DNA from: Fasciolopsis buskii
Taxonomy: Eukaryota; Platyhelminthes; Trematoda; Plagiorchiida; Fasciolidae
Assembly: GCA_008360955.1 (NCBI GenBank)
Contig: LUCM01005710.1
Span: forward strand, 22,926 to 86,925
DNA length: 64,000 nucleotides
Direction: 5' to 3'
The notes under the pieces are model-generated. The model made no database searches and was not told where the DNA came from. It saw nothing but the letters and a program-made list of their open reading frames with translations. Made by a program: the position numbers and the translations under genes. Shown in pieces: positions 1 through 13,200 of the stretch. Position 1 is the stretch's first letter; each line of letters begins with the position of its first letter.

Positions 1-72
1 AGCTATGTGGAGGCCAGCAGAAGACGTGGCAACGTGGGATGAGAAAATGTACAGCGAACTTAAGTAAAGTAA
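1..72 (+). mobile_element. RTE-type retrotransposon, 3' end of the ORF (copy enters from the left edge)
   Basis: The first bases read as the very end of an RTE-type polyprotein, with the peptide WRPAEDVATWDEKMYSELK followed by a TAA stop. The matching tail of copy 1 (about 4330-4390 on the minus strand) reads LATWNEEMYSKHG, so this is the C-terminus of the same family on the opposite strand. The rest of the element lies outside the window. A solo LTR interrupts it directly after the stop, and its 3' untranslated region resumes at 644. Confidence 0.75.
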
Positions 73-77
73 GTGTC

Positions 78-643
78 TGGTATGGTCGACGACCATTCCG
101 AGGTTTTTCGAGCCGCAGATTTCATTTCCGCTGCCAATTTTCCAAAAGAATCTATCCTTTAATCAATATTTCGAAATTGACGTTATTTTAAATATTGCGC
201 GGTTGAATATTTTTATATGTCCGCGAAAAGATTCATAAAAGCCCGTTCTGTGATCGGCTAGTCTACACATCGATCAAGGCCACCCAACAAAACTATATAA
301 ACGATAGAGCTCACTTGAATTCTGACTTGTGTTGGTGGGTCACCAATGAACGCGCGGCAGTACTCTGTGTTCGTCTTCTCTCTTCCGCTAGCGGGCTGGG
401 CTAGCTGTTCGTATTTCGCGCGGCTTATTGTTCCGTGTGGCTGCTCATTCAAGGGAGCAGCAGATCTGTCCCATTCGTTGTGCGACTACGGGCCTTGAGT
501 CTTGAGCCTGATCTTGTGTCTCCAACCTCTGTGTTCGTGTCCTACTAGACTACAGGCTGTGCTCCTGCGATATCGTGCGTTGCGAGTACTTGTGTCTTGT
601 GCTTCAGTGTGTGCATAGACCAACCAAAGCCGGCAACATAACA
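78..643. mobile_element. Solo LTR (family L1) inserted in an RTE 3' region
   Basis: A 566-bp unit starting TGGTATGG and ending CATAACA. It is flanked by the 5-bp direct repeat GTGTC at 73-77 and 644-648, which fits a target-site duplication. A second copy at 35395-35952 aligns along its length and has its own target duplication. A TATA-like ACTATATAAACG lies at about 290-302. No gag/pol sequence is attached, so it is probably a solo LTR left by LTR-LTR recombination. RTE copy 1 lacks the unit at the same point, so it acts as an empty site. Gypsy, BEL/Pao or Copia origin cannot be decided from the LTR alone. Confidence 0.8.
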
Positions 644-973
644 GTGTCTCACGCCTTCGTGGTTGGGGTCCGAAAGACTCGTCGACTTGCTGGCTGGGGA
701 CACTTAAGGATATGGCAGTGAACCATGAACAGTGGCGATCTGGCTGTCATTTTCTATCGAATCAGAATGGTTGAAAGAATGCGTTTGTACAGTTAGACTG
801 TGTTCCGAGTGTTGGCTGCAGCAGCATCTTATCTTTTCCCGCCTGTGTAGGTTCACTCCCTGTTCCCGTTGGATATTTTTGGATATTTTTATATAAACGT
901 GTAACTCTGGGGAAAGGCAGCGGTCAGTGAGGCTTGCCTTGCTGTTTAATGCTAAACGATGATGATGATGATG
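644..973 (+). mobile_element. RTE 3' untranslated region ending in a GAT microsatellite
   Basis: This block continues the element seen at 1-72. Related blocks occur downstream of copy 1 (minus strand, about 4280 down to 3991), at 28713-28898, at 30207-30392 and, more diverged, at 32941-33200. It ends in a short (GAT)n run at about 957-973. RTE-clade elements typically end in a short microsatellite instead of poly(A), so this fits the family's 3' terminus. Confidence 0.7.
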
Positions 974-2330
974 CTTCGTCTAGGCCATTAGGCAGAACAT
1001 TATGAAGAACACTATAACTGAACCAATTCGGCAATGAATCTGCAGCTTTCACTTGGGAATGAACCAATGCTGACCGATCTCAGTTCTTCAATAAAAACGG
1101 AGGCCATTCGGGAGATAGATTTCCAGAAAAGCACGAATTTGGTGGGTCAGATGGGCGGAGTCTTCGTAACGAGCTAACAAAACTCCTGAGATTGATCTGA
1201 AAAAAGAGCGCGTTCCCAATGACTGGTGCCGATTTGTGATTGCACTGGTTCGAGAAAAGTGGTAGATCCTGCTAAGAAAACAATAGAGAAAGTAGTTTGG
1301 TCAGTACAATATCCAAACTACTCGCGAACTTTATCATCCGCCAGTTATCTGGTGACCGTGAAGAGCCGGGATTGCATTGATCACATCTCTAGAACAGATA
1401 TTAGAACACGGATATCCTCCCCAGGTCCACGATCTCTTATTCTCACCCGACTTAGTCAAACGTGTAGGTCACTGGCGCTGCTTTTCGCTGAAGTGCCAGA
1501 GAAATTTTTTTTCCAACCGTTGTCAGCCGAAGCCGATCGCGTGCCTAAGGCGATCCTTCACTGGAGCACACCACGGAAAGGCGATACAGCTAAATGCTCC
1601 GGTCAATGTCATCTTTTGCATTCGAAATTCCCCGCCTTTATAAGACCCTTCTGCTTTGTGGTATTATTTTTCTTTTACTAGTATTCGGTGCTGTGAGATA
1701 GCCACGAAAACCAGAACAGTTTCGTACAAGTTCGCAGTTGTACAAGTTGAACTGAATTGAATAAAGCCAATCTAAATCAAACGTAGGGGACGATAACGGG
1801 ATATTTAAAGACCATAACGCAATGAGATAAACAGCTGACATAAGTAGTTAATTTGGTAGACGGGACTGGGTAACAGGCCTCCGATGTTCTTGTTCGCCAC
1901 TACCATGCAGTTAGCTTGGGTGTCGAAGCCATACCTGCTACCATCACAATCTGCTGAATGTATGACTAAAAACAAACGGAACTAAACCGTTTCAAGACTG
2001 AGTTCAGAAAAACAGTGAAATGAAAAACTGAGGCGAGTTTTGGAATATGGCTCATGTGGGATCTAACTTGCATGTGGTAGGTCTGACATGGTGACTGACG
2101 TCAATATCGATGGAGCAGTGGTCTGATGTGAAGCCGGGACAAACCCATCCCTGTTAAAATCAGAATAAGTCAAATTGTATCAACGCCAGTTGCCGTGTTA
2201 ATCCCACCATACGTGTTAAACCAACTGGTGCCTTTTTTGAAAATCAGTTTCCAAATCCACCCTACAGTTCCCCATTCCAACGTGATTTTTGAACCCAATC
2301 TTGAAATTGTATAGAACTACTGCGTGTTCT
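974..2330. other. No recognisable gene
   Basis: An open frame of 151 codons at 1226-1681 (+) has no motif I recognise and overlaps another open frame, so it is not called as a gene. The rest shows no repeat or RNA structure that I can name. Confidence 0.4.
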
Positions 2331-2619
2331 AAGCATTTCAGTATGGCAGGAGGTGGATGTCTCAGACCCCTAGCTGGTTGGTTGCCTTAAACACCCCTCG
2401 AGATGTTCTTACATGGTCGTGACCTTCAGACGTCCCCTGGGGAGGAAATCCTACTAATTGTCTTCGCGCGGTGCAATTGATCTCGCTAAAGTGAAAGGAC
2501 GAAGGCAACTGTTCGACACTTCCCTGGATTCAGTGAAATCCGATCTAGAAGACTAAACTCCAATTCAGGACCAATCACGGAGGCGCACGAAGCATACGTA
2601 ACTGCTCACTATCATCTGT

Positions 2620-2810
2620 GACGTGGGTTTACTGGGCACTTGGGAAATCTGTCCTCACCTCAAGGACTAATGAAGTGAGCAACCAGTCACCGTCCCGCAG
2701 TGGGTTACGGAACCATCTTTTTGTCCCGCTGTTTTTTTTTGGTAAGCTTTAGATGGGTAGAAGCTCAGACTTCGGGTCTTCTGACTGTACCATGCTTTGT
2801 TTGGCACACG
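2620..2810 (+). repeat. Dispersed repeat family D1, diverged copy
   Basis: The run around CCAGTCACCGTCCCGCAGTG, followed by GGGTTACGGAACC, resembles the better copies at about 39195-39235 and 49945-49975 (AGTCACCGATCCCCAGTGG then GTTACATGATCC). The spacing of the common words is kept. No coding potential was recognised in any copy. The family may be part of a retrotransposon 5' region, because one copy lies upstream of a Penelope-like element and another lies behind the 5' end of RTE copy 4. Confidence 0.4.
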
Positions 2811-3985
2811 GTCTGAGATGAGGAAGGTGTGAACCATCGGGATTCATCTTAGACATAAGGAGAGCCCTTGTTAGTTGATGAGCACGCAAACAACGAACAA
2901 CCATAGACTCATTGGTGCGTTGTCGACGATGTTTACATAACCGTATATTAACCGTTGTTGACTGGATTTCGGTCTAGTAGTACATGGTTGGTACACAGGC
3001 TTGCGGCATGTCCTGTTCATTTGTATTTGCTCATGATATTTTCCCAATCGTTTTTTATTGTCTTCAGCTCATACTGTTTCGTTGCGTATTGAGTAAAGTT
3101 AAACCCTTGGCATTTCCAATTGTCAAACGGCCTCTTTTGAATCAAGCATACGACAATACAGCCTAATAGCGTTCGACAACACCCCGTGGAAAATAAACTA
3201 CACTAAAATTGCGTTTCTTTGAAACAGCTCAACAATAGTCTTATGGCTTGCAGGCTCCACCGACCCCGTATGCAGTTTCGGTCACAATACCCTCCAAATC
3301 AGCTGACGGTAACCGACAGTAGCCTAACTGTGGAAACAACGTCGGTCGCAGTTAAAAACAAATGTTACTTCTATGGGAACGACGCACGTCCCCGTAGCCA
3401 GAATCCGGCTAAGGATGCAGTTGGTAGCAACTCCGGAAAGAAGAGACACTTCAAGTGTTTGTGGATCACTCCCCAAGGAACGCACAACCTCAGCAACGAC
3501 ATCAGTGCTTCCAACCACATCCGCTCCGGTTTGTCTTCCCGGTGTACTAACAGAAATCACCTCCAACAATATTCCTCTGGAAGCTCCGATAGATACCGGA
3601 AGTTCCGAAAGTAACATTACGAAACCTATGGTTTTGCGTCACCGCCTGAAAGCTCTTAAGTGTCTAGTTAGTCGAACAAAAAGTCAGTCATGTTGCCATT
3701 AGAATCAACAACAGTTCATAAGACAATTTCAAACTCTGTACTCCCACACTTGTATGCTGGCAAACTATTAGGGCAAGATGTTTTGAAAGCACAAATATAT
3801 TGAAGTCGTATTTAGCATTACCGAACCAACACTCCTTGTGATGTGACTACCTCACGTACCAAACCACCATCCCCTTGTAGAACCTACAGATACAAAATAC
3901 CGAGTTAATATAACCGAAGAAGGAAAATTAACTCAACTAGATTCAAAAACTCCCTACAAAAGGCATAATCGAAATGCTACCCTCG
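2811..3985. other. No recognisable gene
   Basis: Short overlapping open frames at about 3220-3700 occur on both strands at once and show no recognisable motif. Nothing else could be named here. Confidence 0.35.
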
Positions 3986-3990
3986 CTTCG

Positions 3991-6900
3991 GCATCATCAA
4001 CACCAGCATTCCCGTTCAGCGTCAAACAGCATGGCAAACCTCACGGACTACTGCCCTTTCGACAAGGTACATATGTCCATAAAAAGAGTGAATATACAAA
4101 GGGAAACAGGGAATGGACCTACACCGGTGGGAAAAATAAGACGCTGCTACATATGGAACATAGTCTAACTGTATAAACGAACTCTTTCAATCATTCTGAT
4201 TGGACAGAAAACAACAACACGACCGCCACTCTTTACGGTTCACTGCCATATCCTTAAGTGTCCCCAGCCAGCCACCTCACGGGTGTTTCGGATCCCAACC
4301 AACAAGATGCGAGACAACTAATTGACCCATGTTTGCTGTACATTTCCTCATTCCACGTTGCCAGTTGAATTCCACAAGCCTTCTTCCACCACGCAGGAGG
4401 GACCCAGAATAGGGCACGGCATAGTGGACGATGGTTCGACATAGGCGACACGTGACTCAACCAGCGTAGTCTACTAAGTTTCATACGCTGAAACAAGCGA
4501 TTCTGAGAGTCGACAACTAGTATTAGATTCCTGATTTTCACATTACTCACCTAATCATTCCATCCAACCCTAGCCGTATAAACCCAACATCAGTGGTCGA
4601 AAACACACGACTGACGAACATCACCACACGCATACTCCATGTCTCGCAACCGTACAACAGAACTGAGCGCACTGCAACACAGTGCACGCGACCTTTCAAC
4701 TTCAGTGAAATATCAGGCCGACGTGACAAGTGCTTCAGTCCAGCGTAAGCTGCCCGAGTCTTCGATACATGCGTGCTCACCTTCACTGCCGAGCTACCAT
4801 CGTTGGACACACAGCTACCAAAGTGTGTGGAACGGTCCACAATCGTTAGTCCCTCTCCATCCAGTACCAAGTTCGGCACTACTGTGATCCAGTCCTGTAA
4901 CAGCACTTTGCACTTTGAAGGTGCAAAGCACATACCAAACCGAGCAACCGACCTCGAGAGTCTATCTAGTGCCCGTTGTGCATGGTCCGCAGACTCGAAC
5001 AGACACAACGTCATCTGCGTAATCAAGGTCGCATAGCTTCCCTCCACTTCCCAGTTCGACTCCTACATCCCGGAGACCTCCTAAAGCATCTTCCATCACC
5101 TCGTCCATGACGAAGTTGAACAGGAACGGAGAGATGGGACACCCTTGTCGAACGCCACTAGTCGTTTCGAATGAATGTGTCAGTTCACTAAATACTCTCA
5201 CGCGACCATAGGTATGCGAGTACAATGCTCGCAACAGGTTCACAAACTTTGATGCAACTTCGACCTGGATGAAATACGGCCTGTTGTTCGCGGATATTAC
5301 TCTCGCGAATCGGTGTCAAACGACGTAGCATTATCAAAGCTAACACCTTAGTAACTATCGGAATTAAACTAATCCCACGATGATTACTGCACTCACCCCG
5401 TGTACACTTCTTGAAGCTGGGTATAATCGGTGACTTACCCCACGATAACGTGATACGCTCCTCGTTCCAAATATCACGAAGCAAGGAGGTAAGTGATTTC
5501 ATCAGCACTTCTCCACCCAGTTTGAAAAGAACTGGGGGAAGGTCGTCGGGACCGGCAGCTTTTCCCCTTTTCAAAAGCCGAATATTCGACTCCACTTCCA
5601 CTTCCGTTAGGGGACCAAGTGACACCTCCCAAGGATTCACAGCTCCAGACGTCGGACTAGATACGATAGCGTATGGCCAGTTAAACTGATCCTTGAAATG
5701 TTCTGCCCAACGGTCCAGTCTTTCCAGTCTACCATGGATGAGCTCTCCATTCTTATCGCACACGACTTCACTAACCGAAGTTCGCTGCCCACCGCTGTCG
5801 CGTATAAGCTTAAACAGTCTTTGACTGTTACCTGAAGCGGACGCTACTTCCATCTCTTCCACCACCTTAACCCGCCAGTTTTCGCGGTCATTCCTAAGGC
5901 TTATGGTCAACTGACGCCGCAACTGCCGACGCATCTTATTCATTTCCTTGCAGTTAGGCAGCTCGCGTTTTTGCTCCATTAGACCCAGCGACCCTTGAGA
6001 GATCCAGTATCCTTCATGAAAGCTAGATCTAGCACCACAGGCGAAATATGCTGCCAAATGCATAGCCTGCCTGCCTAATTTGATCCCACTGCTCGTCTAT
6101 ATTGCTATTGGTAGCAGTTCTTAGTTCCTCGGATAGTTTCTGTTCGCAGCTGTTGCAAACAGCCGAATCAGACAAACGTTCGACAGCCAATCGGGTTTGT
6201 GGCCTGCGTCGATGGCCATTGAGCTGCAGCAAAAATCGCATTAAAACTAACGCATGGTCCGATTCGATGTACGTGGTCCAGTATGATCTACAGTTCTGGA
6301 CAGAACCGCGCCAACGGTAGCTAACTGCAATATGGTCAATCTGACTCAGACTACCCGTCGAGTTAGAGTGCCATGTCGCAGTGCGACGGGAACTGTGTTG
6401 GAAATTCGTACTAGATAGGAATAAATGATTATCTGCACAGAATTGGAGAAGTTTTTCCCCGTTGTCTGTTCGCTGTGCAGGCAAAGCGCATCGCCCACCC
6501 AAAGAGGACTCCGATGTACCACTCAGTTTTCCAACTTGTGCATTAAAGTCACTTGCTACCACTACAATGTCAGAGTGTTTGCTCTTCCGAACAAGAGTGA
6601 CGAGGTTATCGTAAAACTCGTCTTTCTCCATATCAGTGCTGCAGTCTGTTGGAGCGTATGCTGAAATAACAAATAAACTACGCTCAACACTACTATCCTT
6701 TCGGACGCCGACTGATCCCTGTAGTTTCATGGCACACAAACGACCGTTGACTGGGATCCAGTCTAAAAGGACTGCTTCAGCCTTCTCACTCAATACTATT
6801 CCTACACCACGCTGACCCACAGCTTGAGCTACTTCGTCTCCTGAAGTGTGCAGGAAATACCTCGAAGAGACATTTGGCGCAGTTAGTTGAATTACTCTAC

Positions 6901-7252
6901 TCGAATTCTGAGTTCGCATTCCACTCACGCAGCAGACATCAATCGAAATTGAGTCCACTGTCAGAGCCAAACACGCCTGTTGGCCAGCTTGCGTTAAAGT
7001 GCGCACATTGAAGGAACCAAGATTCAGAGGCTGACGAGGCTTGAGAAAATGTGACCTAGCAGACTGAAAACCTTCTACTACGCTACTTGACAACAAACCG
7101 TTGGGAGTATCGAGCGTGTTATGAATGGAGATACTATGGGTAGGCAGAAGGGGCAAACAGATTGGGTTGGAAACAAGAGACAGGTTGAATGAAAGATGCG
7201 ACAGACGATGACATGATCGATGTTGTCCACGGTTCCCTCCCGTACCTTCCAA
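3991..7252 (-). mobile_element. RTE-type non-LTR retrotransposon, copy 1 (decayed)
   Basis: Read on the minus strand from 7252. The first open frame (407 codons to 6029) is an endonuclease/exonuclease/phosphatase-type endonuclease. Its motifs in order are GSFNVRTL, SDFNAQVG, SQIDHIAVSYRW and ESDHAL. The frame then shifts at about 6060-6030. The second frame (6063 to 5188) holds the linker and the start of the reverse transcriptase, with GKAAGPDDLPPVLFKL, NHRGISLIPIVTKVLA and REQQAVFHPGRSC. About 130 bp present in copy 2 are missing at about 5250-5265. The reverse transcriptase then resumes with SGVRQGCPISPFLFNFVMDE and LDYADDVV (5243 to 4962) and the thumb/C-terminus (5047 to 4254). A 3' untranslated region with a degenerate ATG-rich end follows to about 3991. 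With frameshifts and a deletion it cannot encode a full protein. The RTE clade is inferred from the layout and the microsatellite end. Confidence 0.88.
4624..5249 (-). repeat. 626-bp block apparently identical to 21797-22422
   Basis: Within RTE copies 1 and 2 this part of the reverse transcriptase and thumb matches base for base wherever I compared it. There are no indels (constant offset 17173) and the encoded peptides are identical. Sequence on both sides is clearly diverged between the two copies. The block edges are therefore abrupt. Confidence 0.85.
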
Positions 7253-7259
7253 TTCTTTC

Positions 7260-10200
7260 AGCCATCTGGTTTAGTTATTTGGATTACAACCACAAAGACC
7301 TGAGGCAGTTGCTTCAACCGACTTCACCACAATTCTTCATTTGCCAGGTCGTCTGCTGAGCTCCACGTCACTTGTTTCTCACCAGAAGAGAAAATAAAGA
7401 CAGGAAACAGTAAGTCAAACGTGTTTTTCGTACGCAACAAGTGCCTCCAACAACACGAAGATGGGTGAAATGATCGCGGTAACTGTATATGCATTAGTAA
7501 TATTTTTTTGACGTTTCCCTTCCTACATATTCATGTTATACGTCCTGCAAATTTATATCTTCGCGACGGTCTTTCTCAGGCTGAGTAAAGCCTATTACAC
7601 ACGTTAAATATATGTCGGAAGAGTTAACGGAAGTATTACTGAGTGAAAGCGATTACGAGACTCTGACTTCCTGACCCGGCACATTTAACTTAAAGAATGA
7701 CAGGCTACCATTTCTGGTATCGTACGCACAATTACACGCGGTCACCGCAGTCGGTATCACGCATCCTAGTGTGAATGCGAGTCTTCCAAAAACTCGGTGC
7801 TTATGGAGCCAATTCGTTACAGGTTCGCCATGTCTTGATTGTCTGTGATAATGAGGACCTTGAAATTGTTTGAAAAAGGGGAAAAATCGGCGTCCCTCAA
7901 GAACAACCGAATAGGAGGTATAGATTGCTTATCTTTAAACTTTTATCCGTCCACAACTACCTCGGAATTTTTTGCATGTGTTAATCACCGGATATAGGGT
8001 ACTGCTTTAACAGTCAGCAGCCTCACCAGTATGTGCATGTAACTATGGTTTCTGGTGAAAAACGACAACTGTCACTATCGTACAAGAAATTCCAAAACAG
8101 TGAGGATGGCTTGCACTTCCGCAATGGAGGCCAGTGGACGTTAATCTCAAGCAGATGGGCCCAAAACTGCAATTACTTGGAGTAGTCAGTTAACGTCCCG
8201 TTCTTTCGTTTCTTAAACAGCATCGGCGAGGACTAAAGTTATCTAAAAACGTGCGGGAATCCCATCACGACAGGCAGAACTCTCACTAACTTACAATCCC
8301 ACTGGTTTCACATACACCCAAGGAGGATTGCAACTCGCTATGAAAATATGCTGGGCAAGAAGATGCATGTTAGTATCGACTGGTCGCTAGTTATTCACAT
8401 ACCGCCCTCCACAAAAGTGTTCCCAAATAGTCATTGTCCATTTCGTGGACACCGATTGTTCAGACACGACCATGCCGCACGGAGAGCGAAATAAACGCGT
8501 GGATCTCTGGGACCACCATCTATTAGTAATAATGCAAAAACAAATTAGAGCATAGTCCGCAAAAAATCGTCGGGTACGGCCGACTGAGTAATGTAAATAA
8601 CTCACGGATGAGTACCACTGACGCGGGAAACGGCGGGGAGCGGGCGGCAGCTAGCGACGAGCAGCGGGACCGCGCGGTAGCAAAGGGGATTGTCGAAAGC
8701 ACGGAAAAACAACAAATTCAATACAGGTCAGTTGATCTCGTAGAACAGTACCATGCAGTCAGGTAATCAAGCATGCGCCAAGCAAAGTGTAAATGGTGTA
8801 CACAAGAATTAGCATCCTCCATTGCAGCCCGATCAACTCCAGGATTCATGTTGCTCAAGACAAGAGACCCCCCAAGGGTCAGACGAGCACCCAGACTAGT
8901 GGACCCCATCATTCTCTGCCGGCGGAACAGATCTTACGTTGCCAGGCGTAGCTTCACATTTGCTATCACGGTACAATGAGAGAGCAGTAATCAGATCATG
9001 ATGGAGAGGTAAAGCCCTATCCGGCTGGCGGATTTCTGATTTGTCTAGGAATTGAACGGTGCCGCTGAAGACAGGGAGCTGGTTACGAGGGCTAAGCAAG
9101 TAGTCTGAATATTTGTATTCACTCTAGATCGCTAAGGGACAAAAGGGTTGGAGCTGGCCTGGGTAAGATATGAGGCTGCGAGGGTGGAAGAGGGATTGGG
9201 TTAACCCAAGATAAGAGAACGCAGCAAAGGTGACATGGTTTTGGCCACCTAATCTGGGGCATTAATCAGGTCAGTAAAACTGAAGACGCTCATGGAATTG
9301 GGACCAAATATCGGGTCAGAAATATGCTTCTAATAAAATGGCCAAAGAGAGTCCGAGGCCATGACGTAAATATTGTCGCCAAACATTCTCAGGGGTAGGC
9401 CAAAGTCAGAACGCAGAACTGCTTTCTAATGGAGGAACAATCATGAAATTGGGGTTCTCCGGGCCCAATAGGCGGAGCTGAGGGGACGAGTCACAGCAGC
9501 ATCAAAGAAGCGAAAAGGTTGTACTACACAAATATTTTGCCGCGCATTCCAAAAGTAAATAGAGTTAGTAGAATGACTATTGCTAAGGTAGAAAAGACCA
9601 GGGCAATGCGAGGTTGGAGGCCCCCGTCGGAAATCGGGAGTATAGATGAGAGAAAAAGTTGTGAATAAAATCGGCTGTTCATTGCATGGATAAAGGAATA
9701 AGAAGTGCGTCGGAAATGCTTCGAAGGTCTAAAATTAAAAAGAAGAAAGAAACTCTTTCTCGATGAGACTCCCGTACGAAGCTCGCCTAATTGCTCTAGC
9801 TAGCTATGTGGATCAGTTGTGGGGCCTGTAGGTGAACATTGATTTGTTCCTCCAGACAGCTTGTTTAAAAGAACGTCGACCGCCAAGCGCGGTCGCCATT
9901 TGCGTGTTGCTCATGCACGCTTCGCTCACACGCTCCTGTTAAAAATATACTCAACTTTCCACCACTCCCCACTGTCTTCTTGTATACTGGTCAAGTGTCC
10001 GGCTTGCAAGTATTCAAGTTGTACCGAGACGCTTAAGAGTGGCACACCAGTAGTCACAAAGTTTAAGGGCAAACAAACGTAATCCGAGATTCGCTTTAGG
10101 ACAATCCTTTTCAAAGACACTGTGTACGACGTCGACGGCGCTATTTAACCGTTTTAGAAACAATTACTATTTTCAGTGGCGCGTGCTTCATGTGGAACCA

Positions 10201-13200
10201 TATTCCACATTAGTGTGCACTCACGACCCAGGTTGATGCAAAACCCAAGGGTTACAGGAATGCTTCCCAAATTCTACGGTATTATTCGTGAGTTGGCAAT
10301 TATGTAAACACCAATCGTATCTTTGATAGTGAACCCCAGTCACGATCCAACCAAAAGGTATTCAATGATGCGAAAAATCATGCGTGGAAATGAACTTCTA
10401 GGGAAGAGTGTAAACAAAAGTTATTTTTCGTAGTTAAGTCAACTTAGAGAGATTCTGCACGCTGGATCAGGTGCGACAAAATGCTTAAGATGACTGTAGA
10501 CGAATGGAATGCTTGCGGTCGGCCATCGTGGATGACAAAACAAAACAAGCAGCCCTAATTCATGCGATCCGTGATTGCACCTGTCCGCGAAAAGTCATCA
10601 CTAGAACCAACGTTGAAAAAAGAAAATGGGGAGAAACATCGAGCCGAAAATAGGCCACTGCTACGACCAAAACCAATGTCATTTCGGCGGAATTTTATAC
10701 TCGAAGAGGAACAAACGGAAACAGGTGAAGGGATTTTTCATTCAACCTAGATGTCACAAAAGTATTGGTCCGAGGTGGATCATAAATGTCAGGCTTGCTC
10801 TGGTAAACAAAGTGCTCTGTCTATCAGACCAGTAGGCACATGGCATCTGGTATTTTGTGTGGCAGTGTGCCCTGAAAACTCGAGAGCACATGAGCAACAT
10901 AGTCCCAAGTCATGCAAATCACATTTATTGGTTACCGGCTTTTTTCGGAGGTTGACTGAATAGGCGGAATAAGACACTAAAAAAGAGGAAACAGTTTTTC
11001 TCCCCTGGAAATCTTATCATTCTTTTTATTCGCCGAAGCCTAAGGTAAAGTCCAACGCTATTATCCACGGATTAGCATCTAAGGCACTAATGCAGAAAAC
11101 ATGGAGGCTTTTAACATCACCAGCAGAGAGAAACTGGGTCTTATGATGAAAGCAGAGAACAAGTAGATTAAGTGCAAAAGAGATATGCGCGAACCCAGTA
11201 GCCTACTCTGAATCACTGCAGTTGTTACTGATTGGGGACAGGTGAGATCTTGGTTGAGGGTAAAACGGATAATGGGTGCCGTATGCCTGGCTTTGGTGGC
11301 AAAAAGGTATGGGATAACCGATGAAAAGCGTAGCCATTTCCATAAAGGCCACGCTCATTGCTTCACCATCATCCACAGCCTCAGTAATTAGACTTAAAAA
11401 TCAGTCATACCGGCTATGCATGACCGGTCCATCGAAATTCTATGCTGTCTTTTGATGAAAAGACTGCTGGCGAGTAGGTGATCTGCAAGTATTAGCTTGC
11501 TCAAACTCTCCATGGCTCTTGGGATTTCTGGTATGTGACTTACTGATCGGTATTTAGCGGGTCGAGCGGAGAACTCCTCTTGGGTTGCAGTATGATTACA
11601 TAAACCTTTAACTGAAAAGGAAAATGAAAGCACCCCATGGACTAATGGGGTAACCTGGGTAAAAGAATGAGAATATCAAGAGCAGTAAAACTAAGAAACT
11701 ACTGGTAATGCCGCGTCCGATGATCATCGCTGGTAGATTCTCGTATTATTCACGTGGGAGGGTGTTTCATAGGGTAGACGTTTGTGGCCGACAAACTGTC
11801 ACATAGGGGGCAAGACAGTAAAGAAGGAAGATGTGCTATCGGTTGTCTTTGAAGCCGTGAAAATGAAATTCGGCGCTTCGGCCATGTCTTGAGGGTCCTT
11901 TAGGCAAGTGTTTTGATAGAAAATTAGCGAAAATCTGGTGTGGAAGGGTGAATTTTCTTGTTTTCGTTTGTTTTGCCAACATTTATAATGTCCTTTGATT
12001 ATCAAGTACGTTAAGTTCCCGCTGATGGAGGAAGCGTTCAGAGTAATGTTTCATAGTGCAGACGAAGTAATTCTGTCGATTAATCCTTTACTTCGTTAAG
12101 TTTTCACAGTTTGCAGCGTTTAGACTGCATGTGAGCAAACTCACTTTGTTTTGGGCCAAACGATGGACACTTCTGGGTGGTTAGTTCCATATAGGTTTCC
12201 AAAGTAGCGGATATTCGACCAGGACAACTTCCCCTTTCTTTATACCCACCCGCATAGTGTTTTACTCCTGACAACAAGAATCTGTAAAAGGTGGTGAACC
12301 TTGACAGTATCCACTCCATTTCAAGTAGAGAGCCGGGGATCCAAAACCCGAGGCAAACGCCGATTGCCTGACCGCTCACATTTGGCGGGTCGGTCACCTA
12401 CCTGTTAGCAGGCAAATGCTGATTTCCTTCGGTACATCCCGTCCTCCATGCTCTGTCAGACGTCCCCTGGAGTCAAAATTGTCTGTTTGCTAGACGCAAA
12501 CCCCAAAACTGCAAGTTCATGTGGCTTCACTCAAAGCCTGGATCAACTCCGGAAGCCAGGTATATGGTGACGCTAACTCATGCACTTCCGTCTTGAATTT
12601 CCGGACTGGTGAGTGAAACAACCCAAACTAAGGGAATCTCTTTAGTTGCGGCCCAATTTCAAATAGCCTCGATAAATAGATTTCGTTTCGAAGGAGTCTT
12701 TGCTTTATTTGCAAAATACCCTTATCATTTGGGCCCCGATGAGTTTTTCCAACACCTTAGCGACACAAACGTCAAATGTTGGTGAGTGAAAGAACACTGA
12801 AATCAACTTATATATTCTAGCTCGATTGGCATGAACGTAGTTTGCCTTGGACTTCCGAAGGAAAGCCCCATTTGAATTGGCAAACAGTCGAAAGTGTGTA
12901 TTCCATCTTGCCCCTGGAATCATTTGCATTTCGAACTTTCTGCTAGCCAGACACCGTCGTCATAATGTCAGGAAAAGGAATCGCCATTAACCAAGTAGCT
13001 GAGTGTCACTCATTCAAACCACCATCCGAAAAAAGATTCAAACGAAATAAATCATATGTAATCACCGGCGTGACAACAGTCCTAAACATAGAGACTAGCT
13101 TGGCTACCCTGCAAAAGATCATGAACCACAAACACTTCGCGTAATAGGCAGCCCAACACCAGCCTATAACGACGGATTTACCTCAAGCAGACTTGATGGT

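Noticed and set aside
1226..1681. 151-codon ORF as a real gene
   Set aside because: A second frame is open in the same place, there is no recognisable domain, and the region lies between retroelement fragments.
3324..3702. Overlapping ORFs on both strands as a small gene
   Set aside because: Three frames are open at once, which reflects composition more than coding, and no motif or splice support was found.
4639..5036. Plus-strand ORFs inside RTE copy 1 and the same ones at 21761-22209
   Set aside because: They are antisense shadows of the RTE reverse transcriptase and thumb.
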